Below are positions 35,709-48,425 of a stretch of 64,000 nucleotides of DNA, one piece after another; the first letter of the stretch is position 1, and each line of letters starts with the position of its first letter. Under the pieces are notes generated by a model. That model did no database searches. It was not told where the DNA came from and saw only the letters and a list, made by a program, of their open reading frames with translations. Location: assembly GCA_900073065.1 (NCBI GenBank), contig FJOG01000010.1, positions 57,050 through 121,049 on the forward strand, written 5' to 3'. A program made the translations under genes and the position numbers. This DNA is from Phialocephala subalpina (lineage: Eukaryota; Ascomycota; Leotiomycetes; Helotiales; Mollisiaceae).

Positions 35709-38278
35709 ATGGCACCAGCCTTTCTCAAGGAGCTGCGACGGCGCTCCAAGGCAAGCTTCAGATCTTCTGATAACTCCTCAAACGAGACCAATGGCTTTGG
35801 AATACCCACTCCTTCATCCTCAACTCTGAACTCAAACTCTGGGAATGGAGCAGCTACCCCGCCTATGCTCATGAACTCGAATTCAGCTTCCGACCTCACG
35901 ACCCTCCCACCACCAACCCGACCAGCGATCTCAACATCTGCAAGTAATAGATACAGCGTTTCAGGCATGTCTGGATTGGGGTCGCCAGCACCTCAATCGG
36001 CTCTCCCCACGTCACCTTATGCGCCGAGGATTGTCTCCATCAATGACGGTCAATGTGTGAGTGATTATGGTCGGAAATTCTAGCGACTGGCCAGTAATTG
36101 ACTACTTTTAGGTGTACCAAAAAGTGTTGTCTGTACAAGGAGTTATCGCAGATCCTTCAACGCAGGCATGGGAAGGAAATCTTACTGTCACCAGAGTAGA
36201 TGATGCCTTTCCCCCAATCAATTGGCCCGTCTGTGAGGGGTACTTCAAAGCTCTCGTCTACCTCCTGCCAGGTCCGAATCGTTTACGATTTGACTTCACA
36301 TCCCCCAAGCTGTCGAACAACAATACTTCAAATCCTATACACTCAACAATAATTACAATACACATGTCACCATCACTTGGAGCTCCACCTTTGCAGCTTG
36401 TAATTCTCTTAGCGAAGGACTCGCCAGCTACATTCGATGCTACACCTGCTCGTATTGAGAAAGAAGGAAACGGACTCGAGACTGCTATTCAGAAATTCAG
36501 GATGGCAGCTTATCTCTGGCAGGCATACACAGTGAGTGGTCTTCTAAATCATTGTTTATGCTCTACCGGCGATTCCTTGATATGTTCGAGGAGATGCAAA
36601 ACGAGCCTGAATGGGCCATTGAGCGCAATACTGACTTTTGAACAGGCAGAACAGATGTGCCGGAACAGACTTGGACGAAGAGTCTTTAGAACGGAAGAAG
36701 AGTGGGTTACAGGTACCTCAAACTATCGAGATCGCAAGAATGGTACGATGCGAAGTGAAGCCAAAATCCACGTCGTCCGTTGCGACAAGACTGTTGCGGA
36801 GATTCGAGATGTTGAACTGGCGCAACAAAATCCACACGGAAAACGAAGAGGGGATCTCTTTGGCATTGCTATGGAGGCCATGAGGAACTACTTCCGACCA
36901 TCGCCAGGCCAAACGCAGTACTGTTCTGTAATGTTCTTGGATGCGCACTGGGATAAGGAAATCAATCTCATTCGCGGTCATGCTGCTGTTGGGGGTGGTG
37001 GAAGCGGTATTGCACTGGCAATTTTTGGATCCCATGCTTTGCATAGCTACCCTTCTAGCTTCGAGGAAGTCGTACCAGCATTTACGGACTGTACGCCAAC
37101 AGACACGGACTACGTTGCAAATGATTGTAACGAATCTGGGAGCAGCTGGGAAGCTGCAAATATTGGAATTGGCGCGCATCTTCACGAGGTTGGACACTTG
37201 TTTACTTGTCCTCATGAAGAGCACGGAATCATGCTTCGCGACTATGTGACACTCGGTCGCTCGTTCATAACCCGGGAGCCGTACTCGACGCGGACAAAGT
37301 CGAAGGGCGGTTTGGTGTTGATGAAAGATGAATGCGTCTGGCACCGTCTGGATTTACTTCGCTTCAGAAGTCATCCTTGCTTTGCTCTGCCATTTGATGG
37401 CCAAAGACACCCCGATGACTCGGTCCAAGCCTGGCCTGTTGAGAAGGATAGTGTCATTGTTACTGCTGCCTCTGGCGTTGCATTTCTGGAGATTTTCGCT
37501 GAAGGCGACACAGAATGCCACTACTGGCTAGAGTTTGGCGATGGCAACGGAAATGGTCCAATCCAAAAGCAGATTCCACTCACAATTCAACAACTTCGAA
37601 GTCGGTTACCCGAGAAACACAAAACCTCCAAATTGAAAGTCTGCATCAAATCGCGAGCTGGCGGAAACCATGATATCCCGGATTTTGCTCAGTTGGTGTC
37701 CAAGGCATCAAAGATCAAACTTCCGAACGGTCGACCCGCATTCAGGAGTAGCAAACTCGGCCTCTCGGAAATGGAGGGTTCCACGCCCGAAGAGGTTGTA
37801 TTTCATAGTACGATCGAACAGACAAAGCTTCTCACACAAGTCCGCGTGTACCACGGTAATTCGTTAGATGGGATAGAGTTCGTCTACGAGGACTCCACGA
37901 CCCAACTGTTTGGCAAGAGAGGAGGCACACCGGGCGGCAGCGAATTTAACCTTGGTAGGATATCTCCTTACATGCTAAATATATCACTGACAAGCTTTAG
38001 ATACTCGAAGAGGTGAAGTTATCACTGGCTTCTACGTCAGAAGCGGAGTATGGATTGATGGCATTGCGATCATGACTAGCCTTGGCAGAAAGTCCCCTGT
38101 GTATGGACAAGCCAATGGTGGTTCTGGGTAAGTCGACAGCACCATCGAGCAAAACCTACGGCATACTGATTTGTTCTTCAGACATACTTTGATACCCCCG
38201 ATAGGATATAGCATTGCTGGTGTTACTGGATCATGCGCGAATTGGGTAGATGGATTTGGTATCCTCATTACTCGATGA
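35709..38278 (+). CDS. Putative zinc metalloproteinase (YIL108W/C607.06c family) with jacalin-like C-terminus
   Basis: Exons 35709-36056, 36112-36531, 36646-37954, 38001-38127 and 38182-38278 give 766 residues. The first 110 residues are Ser/Pro/Asn-rich. The catalytic zinc motif is HEVGH in GAHLHEVGHLFTCPHEEHG at about 450. The motif's Glu and both His are intact. The C-terminal 140 residues have the glycine-rich turns of a jacalin-like lectin fold (GGTPGGSEF, GEVITGFYVRSGVWIDGI, GFGILITR). Yeast YIL108W and fission yeast C607.06c share this build, but their biological role is not known to me. No signal peptide is seen, so a cytosolic location is likely. Intron 2 (36532-36645, 114 bases) is a multiple of three without stops. 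Confidence 0.9.
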
Positions 38279-39089
38279 AGCGCCGGGATATTCACGCGAC
38301 ACCATGATTGGAGTTAATAGATACGACTATTGTATAATTGTAAGTACTGTCAGGCTAGCATAATTGGGAGGATCTGCAGCCCTTCCCGGAACATACACAC
38401 TCGAGTAGCATCTGCTGCTAGTTGCGATTATGCGCAGGATTGAGAGATACGGAGCCAGAAGAAGCACATAATTAGGCATCCGCAGTCTCGCTCCACATGA
38501 TCTAGAGCAGTTACTGTAGATAGGCAGACACTAATTCATGTAGATATGATGATCTGGGTCTTTTGTGAATGTTCTTTGGTGGTGGTGCATCAAGCTGAAG
38601 TGCTGGATGCACAACACAACTACGGCCCCAATGCTCTGGATTTATTCATTCTCCGATTCCCGACGTTTTTCATTGTTGTTTTCTTCCCTTGCAGCGTTCA
38701 AAAAAAAGCGACCAGAAAGTTGAGGAAATTCATCAGCATCAAATCTGCAGGTATGACAGTGGAGCAAGATATACATATCCTCCTAAAATATTCTACCAAA
38801 GATTACATTACTTGCAGTACTCCAAACTCTTTTGAAAATACACGTGACAATGGTCTGGCCCTCAGCATCCCTGTAAACTGACGATCACGTGTGACAAGGT
38901 TCCATTCACAGCCAATCAGTGTCAGTGTGGTTGTGAGACGTCATGGGCTAGCGAAAACCAAGGCTCAGTAAAAGCAGTCGCTGAATAACGCCCCTCCTCT
39001 TGACAGCTTCACAGCAATCCTCAACCCTCATACACCTACGATATTGTCCCTCATTCTCCGGGTTATTCAGATACAGGATTTGAAAAGAA
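38279..39089. other. Intergenic
   Basis: Holds the 3' region of the metalloproteinase gene and the promoter of the phosphatidylserine synthase gene. An open frame at 38546-38881 has no recognisable domain. Confidence 0.5.
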
Positions 39090-39974
39090 ATGTCGAAACG
39101 AACCAGCGCCAGTGCCGCAAATGGCTCAACGAAAGAGAACGTCGGTGAGCCTGGTACAGTTCATGGCTCTAACTGTTGTACCTGTCGCTGATGATGTATA
39201 GCTATGGACAAGCAGAAGAAGTTGCTTTCGGAGGATAATGGTCACTTCACTATGATCAAGATGCTTCATCTTGCAGATCTTATTACTGAACTCAACGGTA
39301 TTGCTCTCCCAATCTCCCTCTGCTTCTAGGACTTTTACTGATGGTTGTTTAACAGGTTTCTGCGGAGTTATGTCCATCTTCTCCTCGATGCGCTATTGTC
39401 TTGGCCCCGAATCCGCACATACAAACCTCTGGTATGCGTTGACTTTCATGCCCTTTGGTTTATTCTTCGACTTTATGGATGGGAAGGTTGCGAGATGGAG
39501 AAAGAAGAGTAGTTTGATGGGGCAGGAACTTGATTCTTTGGCAGATCTGGTAAGGGCACACTCTCCCCGCAATGATAGGACATTATACTGATATAAACGT
39601 CTCAGGTCTCCTTCGGTCTCTCTCCAGCTGCTGCCGCATTCGCGATTGGGCTCCGCACACCTGCCGATCATGTCTTCCTTACGTTCTTCGTCCTCTGCGG
39701 CTTGACTCGTCTTGCGAGATTCAATATCACGGTTGCCAATGTGCCTAAGGATGCTACGGGGAAGAGCAAGTACTTTGAAGGCACACCGATCCCTACGTCT
39801 CTGTCTATCGCTGCTCTAATGGGCTACTGGGTCAGTCAAGGTTGGATCTTGGATAATTTGCCAATGGGAACTTGGGCTACGGGTACCATTTTCGAGTTCC
39901 ATCCTGTGGTCGGCTTGTTTGTTCTGAGTGGTTGCTTGATGACGAGCAAGACTTTGCATGTCCCGAAGCCATAG
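39090..39974 (+). CDS. CHO1: CDP-diacylglycerol-serine O-phosphatidyltransferase (phosphatidylserine synthase)
   Basis: Makes phosphatidylserine from CDP-diacylglycerol and serine in the endoplasmic reticulum. Exons 39090-39144, 39202-39297, 39356-39549 and 39606-39974 give 237 residues. The CDP-alcohol phosphotransferase signature (DG..AR, eight residues, G...D...D) is intact: [11 protein letters not shown], then [10 protein letters not shown]. Several hydrophobic spans follow (about 125-150, 180-205 and 215-230). A hydrophilic N-terminus ([13 protein letters not shown]) precedes the first conserved block, [16 protein letters not shown]. The short exons explain why no single long frame is visible. 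This is the yeast-type (class II) enzyme. Confidence 0.95.
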
Positions 39975-41060
39975 TTTGCGCGTGGGGAGAATGGAAAGAG
40001 AAGATTGGAGTTGGGGATGTAAAGCATGGATTATGGAAAGGAAACATGGACTGGGACTTATGGTGTAGATGTTATGTTCGATTATGATACCTCTAACCCT
40101 AAGTCGTTGGGCGAAGTCCCGGAATAAAAGCAGCTCTCTCTTCCTAAGCTTCGAGTTAGGATTTATGACCTGCTGCCGTGTACATAAGAGCTGGGTGAGA
40201 GTACAACCACCTGAGAGTAGTCTCTGAGCGAACACAGGGTGATGCCACAGTTCCGAAGTAGATGAGAAGACTTATGTTTTGAGACCTGTGTACCGCCTTG
40301 AAGGATCCTGATTCCAAGGTTACAAGTAGGACCAACCAACGTTGAGGATCTCGCATAGTTTTGTTGAGATTGAGAGAATGTGAAATCGTCCCAATTTCAT
40401 GAAGACATCAAGGTATCTTGGGGAGGGAAATAAACACACAGCTCTGGAGGACATTGAACCCTCTATAATGGACGTTTGGATTTGCTATTGATCGCTTCGT
40501 TCCCAGCAACGCAAGAAGAGCCTTTTTATGCTTTTGTTCGGAGATCACCTGGTCACCCGGAGGTGGCATCTCTCGATCTCCATCCTCACAAGAAGATGAG
40601 CAACAAACCAAGCAATTGCAAATGGGCTCAGCACTCTCGACGCTGTCCCCTGCTGCTGCAGTTAAGGAAGCTAAGCCAGATTCTCCCCCGGTTCGTTTCC
40701 TGGACGATACCTCGAAACTGGTTGCCTGTGAACAGCAATAAAGGTAACCACCGACATTCTCTCCGTATCTTGTTTCTCACATAATGCTTCAAGACATGTA
40801 CTCGTCGGGTGATCCAAGAGTGCCGACCTCCAGAAGAACTAGCGACAAGGCCCAAAACATAGTTCCTGATGGCCGACGAGTAAAGGTCAACAGTCAATAG
40901 AAAAAGAGCAGTAAGCGGATGAGTAACAGACAGAGGATTCAGATATGCAGTGCCTTAGCCATTTTTATTCAGCTTCTAGTAGTACCCTTGGCTACTCAAA
41001 CCCCCGGACCCAAGAACGCCATGATTTCTACACAAACAGAAACAGAAGCAAGACAGAGAG
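39975..41060. other. Convergent 3' region between CHO1 and GAR1
   Basis: About 1.1 kb between two gene ends. Short open frames on both strands show no domain. No repeat or RNA gene was recognised. Confidence 0.55.
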
Positions 41061-41809
41061 CTAACCACGACCTCGGGAAAAGCCACCTCTTGCACCACCT
41101 CTTCCTCTTGGTGTGAAGCCACCGCTGCCTCCTCTTGAGAAACCACCACCGCCTCGCCCACCTCTACCACCAGCACTGAAACCTCCTCTACCTCTTGGAG
41201 CACCCCTGACACCGCCTCTCCCACCCCGCATTGATCCTCCTCTTCCACCTCGCGCACCACCAGCTCGCTTTGGCTTTGGTGCTCCTGGTGGAGGCTTCGG
41301 TTTGGGAAGGAATTTCTCTAATGGAAGAAGCTTGTCGCCGCCAATGTAGAACTTATCGCCGGACTTGAAAGAGGTTGCTTGGATACCCTCTGATGGCTTT
41401 ACGCTGAAGAATACTTGATTGATTGGGCCGAGAATCTCGTCGACTTTGCCAATGGCGGTTTTATTCTGGAGGTATATTGGGGCGTTGAAATATGGGATTT
41501 TGGAATTGATGGATTCGCAGATGATTTCTCCTTCGCATGCGTGCATGAATGAGCCCATTTCTGTCAAGATGATTAGCATTTGAATCCAATGCCCTGCGAT
41601 TGAAAATTTCCTACCGAAGACATCTGAGGGAGGTCCATTGTCTCTTTGCTGAAAACCACCACGGCCTGTAAAAATTGTCAGTAGCTGTGCGAGCGCACTT
41701 TTTCAAATAACTGACCTCCACGGCCTCCAAAACCACCACCTCCTCGACCTCCACCGCCTCCAAAGTTTGCGCCTGTGCCGCGACCTCTTGGTGCTCCTCG
41801 GAACGACAT
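41061..41809 (-). CDS. GAR1: H/ACA ribonucleoprotein subunit GAR1
   Basis: GAR1 is a core protein of H/ACA small nucleolar RNPs, which pseudouridylate rRNA in the nucleolus. Exons on the minus strand are 41809-41716, 41665-41615 and 41560-41061, giving 214 residues. The central RNA-binding fold reads [14 protein letters not shown], then [20 protein letters not shown] and [12 protein letters not shown]. It is flanked by Arg/Gly-rich tails at both ends, with a long C-terminal RGG tail, the classical GAR1 layout. The start ([11 protein letters not shown]) matches the family. It is divergent from threonyl-tRNA synthetase, with 221 bases between start codons. Confidence 0.96.
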
Positions 41810-42030
41810 TGTTGGGTATTTACTGATTTTTCAAATTCTCTTGAAGAAATTCAGCGGAACGAAGCTTGAAATTTCGTTCTAGCCTTGTTATGGCTTAGCG
41901 TCAAGCTTCCACCCCGCCAATCGAACAGCGGCATCTTTTTGGACACAGAAGACTCACCGTCGAGTCAGAGCTGCGGAATATAGAACAACAGACTCGTGCC
42001 CACTTTGATAGAGAGCACAACAACGCAATC

Positions 42031-44504
42031 ATGGATAAAGCCCAGCAGGCAGTTGATTCTGTCGCCGAGGGCGTCAAGAATTTAGTCACGAAAGAGAAGA
42101 AACCCAAAGCAAAGAAGGAAAAGGGAGGGGATGGCGGGGCAGCCTCTAATACTGTGAGTTGACATAATTTTGAATTGTGAGACAACGGAACTGATATTTG
42201 GCAAGGCATTGGAACTGAACCCACCGGCACAATTCTTGGACGAACGTCTGAAATTATTCCAAAAATTGAAAGCCAAATTCGACGCCGAAATAGCTGCCAA
42301 ACCTCGTGAAAAGATCACGATCACCCTCGCAGACGGAAGCATTAAGTCAGGTACTTCGTGGGAGACCACGCCCGCGCAGATCGCAGAGGGGATTTCCAAG
42401 AGTCTGTTGAAGCGTACGGTAGTTGCAAGACTCAATGGAGACAATGAACAACTCTGGGACTTGGAGAGACCATTAGAGGCAGACTGTAAACTGGAATTGC
42501 TGTCTTTCGACGACGAGGAAGGAAAGAAGGTATTCTGGCACTCCAGCGCACATATTCTTGGAGAGGCTTCCGAACGACGATTTGGCTGCAGTCTATGCAT
42601 CGGTCCACCAATTGAGAATGGATTCTACTATGAAATGGCGTTGCCAGACGGCGCACCTGTTCAACAATCGGATTGGCAACCTCTGGAAACTCTCGTCTCG
42701 AAGATCGTCAAGGAGAAGCAGCCATTCGAGAGATTGGTCTTGTCGAAGGATGACTTGCTAGAGATGTTCTCGTATAACAAATACAAGCAACACATCATCA
42801 AGGACAAGATCCCGGATGGAACGTCCACCACGGTATACCGAAATGGTCCTCTCATTGATCTGTGCCGTGGTCCTCATGTCCCCAACACGGGCAGAATTGA
42901 GGCCTTTGCTATCATGAAGAACTCAGCGTCATATTTCTTGGGCAACAAGGACAACGACTCTCTTCAGCGTATCTACGGTGTTTCCTTCCCAGACAAAAAG
43001 CAGATGGCCGAGCACAAGAAGTTCTTGGAGGAGGCTGCGAAGCGTGACCACCGAAAGATTGGTAGGGATCAAGAACTCTTCTTCTTCCACGAGCTTTCAC
43101 CAGGTTCCGCGATGTGGCTCCCGCATGGTACCCGTATCTATAACACGCTCCAAGCATTCATCCGCGAAGAATACTGGAAACGTGGCTACAATGAAGTCAT
43201 TTCACCCAACATGTACAACTCGGAGCTGTGGAAGACCTCAGGACACTGGGACTACTACAAGGATGATATGTTCACGTTTGGCGTTGAGAAGGATACCTTT
43301 GCGCTAAAGCCTATGAACTGTCCTGGTCACTGTCTGATGTTTGCTCACCGTGAGAGAAGTCACCGAGAATTGCCTTGGAGAATTGCTGATTTCGGCGTTC
43401 TTCATCGTAATGAGGCTTCCGGTGCTCTGTCAGGCTTGACGCGTGTACGAAGATTCCAGCAAGACGATGCACATATCTTCGTTCGTGAAGATCAAATCAA
43501 GGACGAAGTTGCGGCTTTGTTCGACTTCCTGAATACAGTCTACGGTCTGTTCGGATTCACATTCAAGATGAAGCTCTCTACGCGACCGGAGAAATTCATG
43601 GGCGCAACGGCGACTTGGGATATGGCCGAAGCAAAGCTGAGATCTGCATTAGACGAGTTCGTTCCAGGAGCCTGGGAGCTCAACGAGGGTGATGGTGCTT
43701 TCTACGGACCAAAGATTGATATCACCATCTCGGATTGCCTGAAGCGAGATTGGCAATGTGCTACTATCCAGCTTGACTTCCAGCTTCCTCAAAACTTCGG
43801 TCTTGAGTACATGACGGCTGAGGGTGCCACGAAAGAGGAGGCCGAGGAGGCCGCCAAATTCAAAGCTGAAGAAGCAAAAAAGGCAGAAGAGGCGAAGAAA
43901 AAGGCAGCCGAGAAGAAGGATGGACCCGTTGACCCTAATGCGAAGAAGGAGAGAGTCTATAAGCCTCTCACGCCAGGATGTGCACGACCCGTCATGATCC
44001 ACCGTGCCATCGCAGGCAGTATCGAGCGTTTCACGGCCATTCTGACTGAGCACTTTGGCGGAAAGTGGCCTTTCTGGCTAAGTCCTCGCCAAATCCTTGT
44101 GATCCCTGTTGGTGTCGGTTTCTACGAATATGCCAAGGAAGTTCAGAGCATCTTTCAGGCCGAGCATATGTTTGTCGACGTGGATGTCAGTGGTGAAACG
44201 TTGCAAAAGAAGATTCGCAAGGGACAATTGGCTCAATACAATTTCATTTTTGGTAAGTTCTTCCATCTTGTATTCATGAGGCTCTTTACTGACAGCCCTA
44301 CCAGTTGTTGGTGACCAGGAGATGAAGGGCAAGGAAGTCAATGTTCGGAATCGTGATGATACCTCCAGCCAGGACCGAGGCAAGCCAGTACCACTTGCGG
44401 AAGCTATCACCAAGCTGAAGGCTCTCCGTGATGAGCGAAGATCAGACAACCCATTCCCCGGAGATGCGAAGGTCGAGAAGGTCGAGAAGGTCGAGAAGGC
44501 GTGA
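42031..44504 (+). CDS. Threonyl-tRNA synthetase, cytoplasmic
   Basis: Charges tRNA-Thr. Exons 42031-42153, 42206-44252 and 44305-44504 give 789 residues. A Lys-rich N-terminus is followed by a TGS domain ([17 protein letters not shown]), the editing domain ([16 protein letters not shown]) and the class II core: motif 1 region ([20 protein letters not shown]), [10 protein letters not shown], motif 2 ([11 protein letters not shown], then [11 protein letters not shown]) and motif 3 ([15 protein letters not shown]). The anticodon-binding domain follows. A charged insertion of about 55 residues ([20 protein letters not shown] and on) sits just before motif 3. The first intron ends with a CAAG acceptor. 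The protein ends in a [11 protein letters not shown] repeat. Confidence 0.95.
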
Positions 44505-45466
44505 CGTTGTGGAATTTGGTGGTCAATATTCTTTGGGATTGCCATGGTGTATGGGATGTGTAAAGCTACCTTTTTCAAAAGTTGAGATGTGGTTCAGATA
44601 CCAGACTTGCAGCGAGAAAAGAAGAGACGTCAAGACGACAAGCATAGCTGAGCAATGAATGAAGACAGCCTAGAATCCCTCCACACATACCTGACTTCGT
44701 GGTACTTTGGACGTCACTTTTTTCGTACTTTTCGTATCTCAAACCGACCAATCATTTCCATGCTCGTGATTTGAGATTTGGACTAAGAATCAAGAGATGG
44801 TTGGGCTCGGTCCGCAGCTAAAGAGGAGATGAAGATGCAGTCCAAAGTGAGCCAAGAGGTCGGATGGTCGGATCAACGATATAGTGGCATGCAATGTGAT
44901 TAGAGTTTCTTGAATCAAGTTGCAACAATACCAATAAAATGCTGCCGTGACAAACAACGTGGTGGCTTGCTTTCTGTGGCTTTGAGGCGATGACGTCCTG
45001 ACCAAGAAAGTCCCCAGACTCCGAGGACAATCATGACCGCAAGCACAACACGCTCCGTCATCTTCTGCACTGTCACCGTGAACTTCGTCTTTCCTCCAAA
45101 TACCCAATCTATACTCTGCAAGATTGGTGTTGCTATTACCTCTTGCGCATACGGTACTTACAACAGCAACAGCGACGCTGGGCAGGCCTGCCATCGCCAA
45201 TCCCAATCTCATCTGCGCCAAATCGGCCGCGGCTCCACAGTCGAGGTGAGTTGAAATTGGATTGAATTTGAGTTGAATTTGGCTCAAGTTCCGTGCTGCC
45301 AGGCTGTCATTCTCGGCCAGCATGGAACGCCTGTGTCTGTTCTGTTATAAGTTCTAACTTTCCAACTGTTTTCCAACCGTTACTATTGTTCTAACGCATG
45401 AAACGACTCTAGTTCGACGGCTTCCGAGTCAAGTAAAGTCAAGGCACTACGTCAGAGATATACACC
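44505..45466. other. Intergenic
   Basis: 3' region of the ThrRS gene and promoter of the SLM1-like gene. The open frame at 44790-45323 (minus) shows no domain. Confidence 0.55.
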
Positions 45467-48425
45467 ATGGCCGCCCTCAACCCAAACTCGGCCGTTCCTC
45501 CTCCTTCCCAAGCGTATCTCGACAGAGGGTACGGAGCAGCCAGCGCTCCAAGATCAAACAACCTAGCTCCGACCAGTGTTGTAACAGACTTCGGAGCTAC
45601 ACCTGGCAACCCGCAAGAACTCTCGCCCTTGTCGCAGTCCGCACAGCAGAACTACGGCAAATTTAATGAGGAGTGGGACGCAAGCCAGCGAGGAAGCTCA
45701 ATAATCGACGGTCCAATGCTGAGATCCAACTCAGTCATGTCGCAGGGCGACACCCTGATCCCGTCGCGGGGAGGAACTTTAAAGAAGAAGGCATCCCTGC
45801 GAAGAGGAGGCTCCTTGAAGAGAAGCTCCAGTCGCCGAAGCTCGAGAGCGGGCAGCGTTCGCAGTCTGGCTCTGCAATCCTCGGCAGATGTCGACGAGAT
45901 GCACAGTGCCTTCTTCTCACCTGTCCCTACCACTGGCAATCCTACGGAAATTCTAGCAAACAGATTCCAAGGTATGGACAAGCAATCACCCCCCTTCAGT
46001 GGTCTACTTACTGACGTAAACTGTAATTATAGCTTGGCGCAAGATCCTCAAAGACCTCATTACATACTTCAGAGAAATTCAAGCAAGCTACGAACACCGA
46101 TCGAAGACGCTACTCAAGGTATCCAACGTAATCAATAATACAAATGCACCACCAGGGTTTCTGGAGTCGGGTGGCATCAGCGATGCTGTCGATGTACTTC
46201 GCACTTTCCACAAGACTTCAATCGCCGAGGCACAGAAGTCTAGGGATATTGAAAGCGATGTGATCGCAGCTCTTGGTGGGCTTCGACAGGATCTTCAGCA
46301 GAAGATCAAGGAGATCAAGAACCTCTCTGGCGACTTCAAGAACTCTGTGGACAAGGAGATGGAATCTACACGCCGAGCTGTCAATGATTTGCAAGACGGT
46401 TTGGGACAATCTGATATTGACCCAGCCCAGAATACTGGTAGAAAGGATCCGTATCTGCTTAAGCTTGCTGTAGACCGACAGGTCGAAAGGCAAATCGACG
46501 AGGAGAACTACTTGCACCAGGCATACCTCAATCTCGAAGCATCAGGACGAGAACTTGAGGCTATCGTCGTTGGAGAGATCCAGAAATCATACAATGCCTT
46601 TGCTGGTATTCTTAAGCGTGAAGGGGACGCCGCCTATAACACTGTTGAGGAGCTTCGCACTGGTCCGATCGCAATGCCCAAAGACCACGAGTGGTTCAAC
46701 TTCATCAAGAATGACGAGCATTTCGTTGATCCAGAATTGCCTGTCAGAGAGGCGGACTTCATCCACTACCCAGGCAAGAACAACGAGCTTGCTCAAGAAG
46801 TCCGAGCTGGCCTTTTGGAGAGAAAGTCCAAATATCTCAAGAGCTACACAGCTGGATGGTATGCACAATCTCCCATTTATCTGTTTTGGGTGTCCAGAAC
46901 TGAAGCTAAGTCTCGCTAGGTATGTACTTTCACCTACTCATCTACACGAGTTCAAGTCTGCGGACAAGACACAAGCACCGGTCATGTCCCTTTACCTCCC
47001 CGAACAGAAACTAGGATCTCACTCGACTGGTGGTGCCTCCTCGAACAAATTCATGTTGAAGGGACGTCAAACCGGATCCATGCATCGTGGACATTCATGG
47101 GTCTTCAGAGCTGAGAGTTATGAAACCATGCTGGCTTGGGTAAGCCGATCTTCTCCTTTCACTCACCTCATCCGACCAGTTACACTGGTTGTAAAGTTCC
47201 TAAAAGGGTCGCTGGTCCTCAAGTGAGTATCACGTGAATGGCTCTATTTGGCAGTATAAAGATTAAGACCATGGTGCCCGAAACTTGGGTGATTTTCGGA
47301 GAATGAGTTCCGGGAATCATCTGTTTAACGTTGCTGTATCAGTCTAGATACTTTGTACTGAAATCTAAGTAGTATGAGGATATCAAGACTTTGACAGAAA
47401 CGTCTCCTCAAGAACGCACAGCCTTCGTTCGACAACACGCTCGCAGCGTTAGCGGCACATCACAGAGCGGTCGAGCTAGCTCCATCAGCAGTGATGGCAT
47501 CGTGGACGAAGAGGACGACGTGCCATTCTCCGGCGGGAATTCAGGCGTTGTGAATCCAGGACCGAAGCAAGACGTATTGCCGAGACGTCCCACAGGTGGG
47601 CGCTTCCCCTCCGACATCGCTGTCGATACGTTATCTACCAGAGGCTTACAGGCTCCCCTTTCGCCTTCTAGTGGAAGTTCCGGTTTCGGCGATGTCCAAG
47701 ATCGAAATGTAGCCGCTGCAAGTGCGCTCCCTGGCTCTGGCGTTGGAAAGCACTACGCAGCAGAAGATACATCTTCTCCCACCCATGCTGCATTAGTCAA
47801 TCAACAAGCTAAAGAAGATGGAATAAACCCATACACCAACCAGCCCATTCAGAAGAATGTGGATCTTCACCGACCAAACCACGATGTCACAAACGGAGAG
47901 GCTGCTGGAGGTCTGGCGGCCGTTGGGCTGGGCGGTGCTGCTGTAGGAGCTGCTGGGGCCGCAGCATACAAGCATTACGAAGAAGAACCAGATGCCAAAT
48001 ATCGCCAAGATCAGGAAGCGCAAGCAGCTCAAGGGCCTTCCAAGGTAGCTGCACCTGATACCGTCCTCCAACAATACTACGCCGACCAAGCTGCTCGAGA
48101 AGCCGCCACTGTCTCATCACCCGACACCGCTCAAGATCAATTGGCAGAACGCGCTGCACAAGAAGCTGCCATCATTTCTGCACCGGACGTCCCTACTGCA
48201 ATCAATTCTCACAACATGATGGCTGGAGGCCGTAGCCAAGGCGACCTAGCCGACAGCACTCATAATCCTATCGAGGATGCTCTAGAATCGTTGACTGAGG
48301 ATGCGAGACCTTCGTCGGCAGCTGGTCAGAGCCATAGAAGCGTTCAGACTATTAGTAACTTGCATGTTCCAGGAGAGTTTCCTAAGGAAAGAAGAAATAC
48401 CTTAGGCCAGACTATGCCAGTCTAG
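45467..48425 (+). CDS. SLM1-like F-BAR/PH-domain protein (TORC2 and eisosome associated)
   Basis: Exons 45467-45971, 46033-46858, 46920-47139 and 47373-48425 give 867 residues. The N-terminal 165 residues are Ser-rich with a basic patch (KKKASLRRGGSLKRSSSRR). A long helical F-BAR-like segment spans about 168-440 (AWRKILKDLITYFREIQ, and further on EAIVVGEIQKSYNAFAGIL). The PH domain spans about 420-535 (KYLKSYTAGWYVLSPTHLHEF, split by an intron after GW; ends MLAWYEDIKTLTE). The C-terminal third is low complexity. Yeast Slm1/Slm2 bind PI(4,5)P2 and relay membrane stress to TORC2. That role is inferred. Intron 3 (47140-47372) is 233 bases, long for this window. Confidence 0.92.

Noticed and set aside
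42082..42600. 172-codon Ser-rich frame on the minus strand
   Set aside because: Exact antisense shadow of the threonyl-tRNA synthetase TGS domain.
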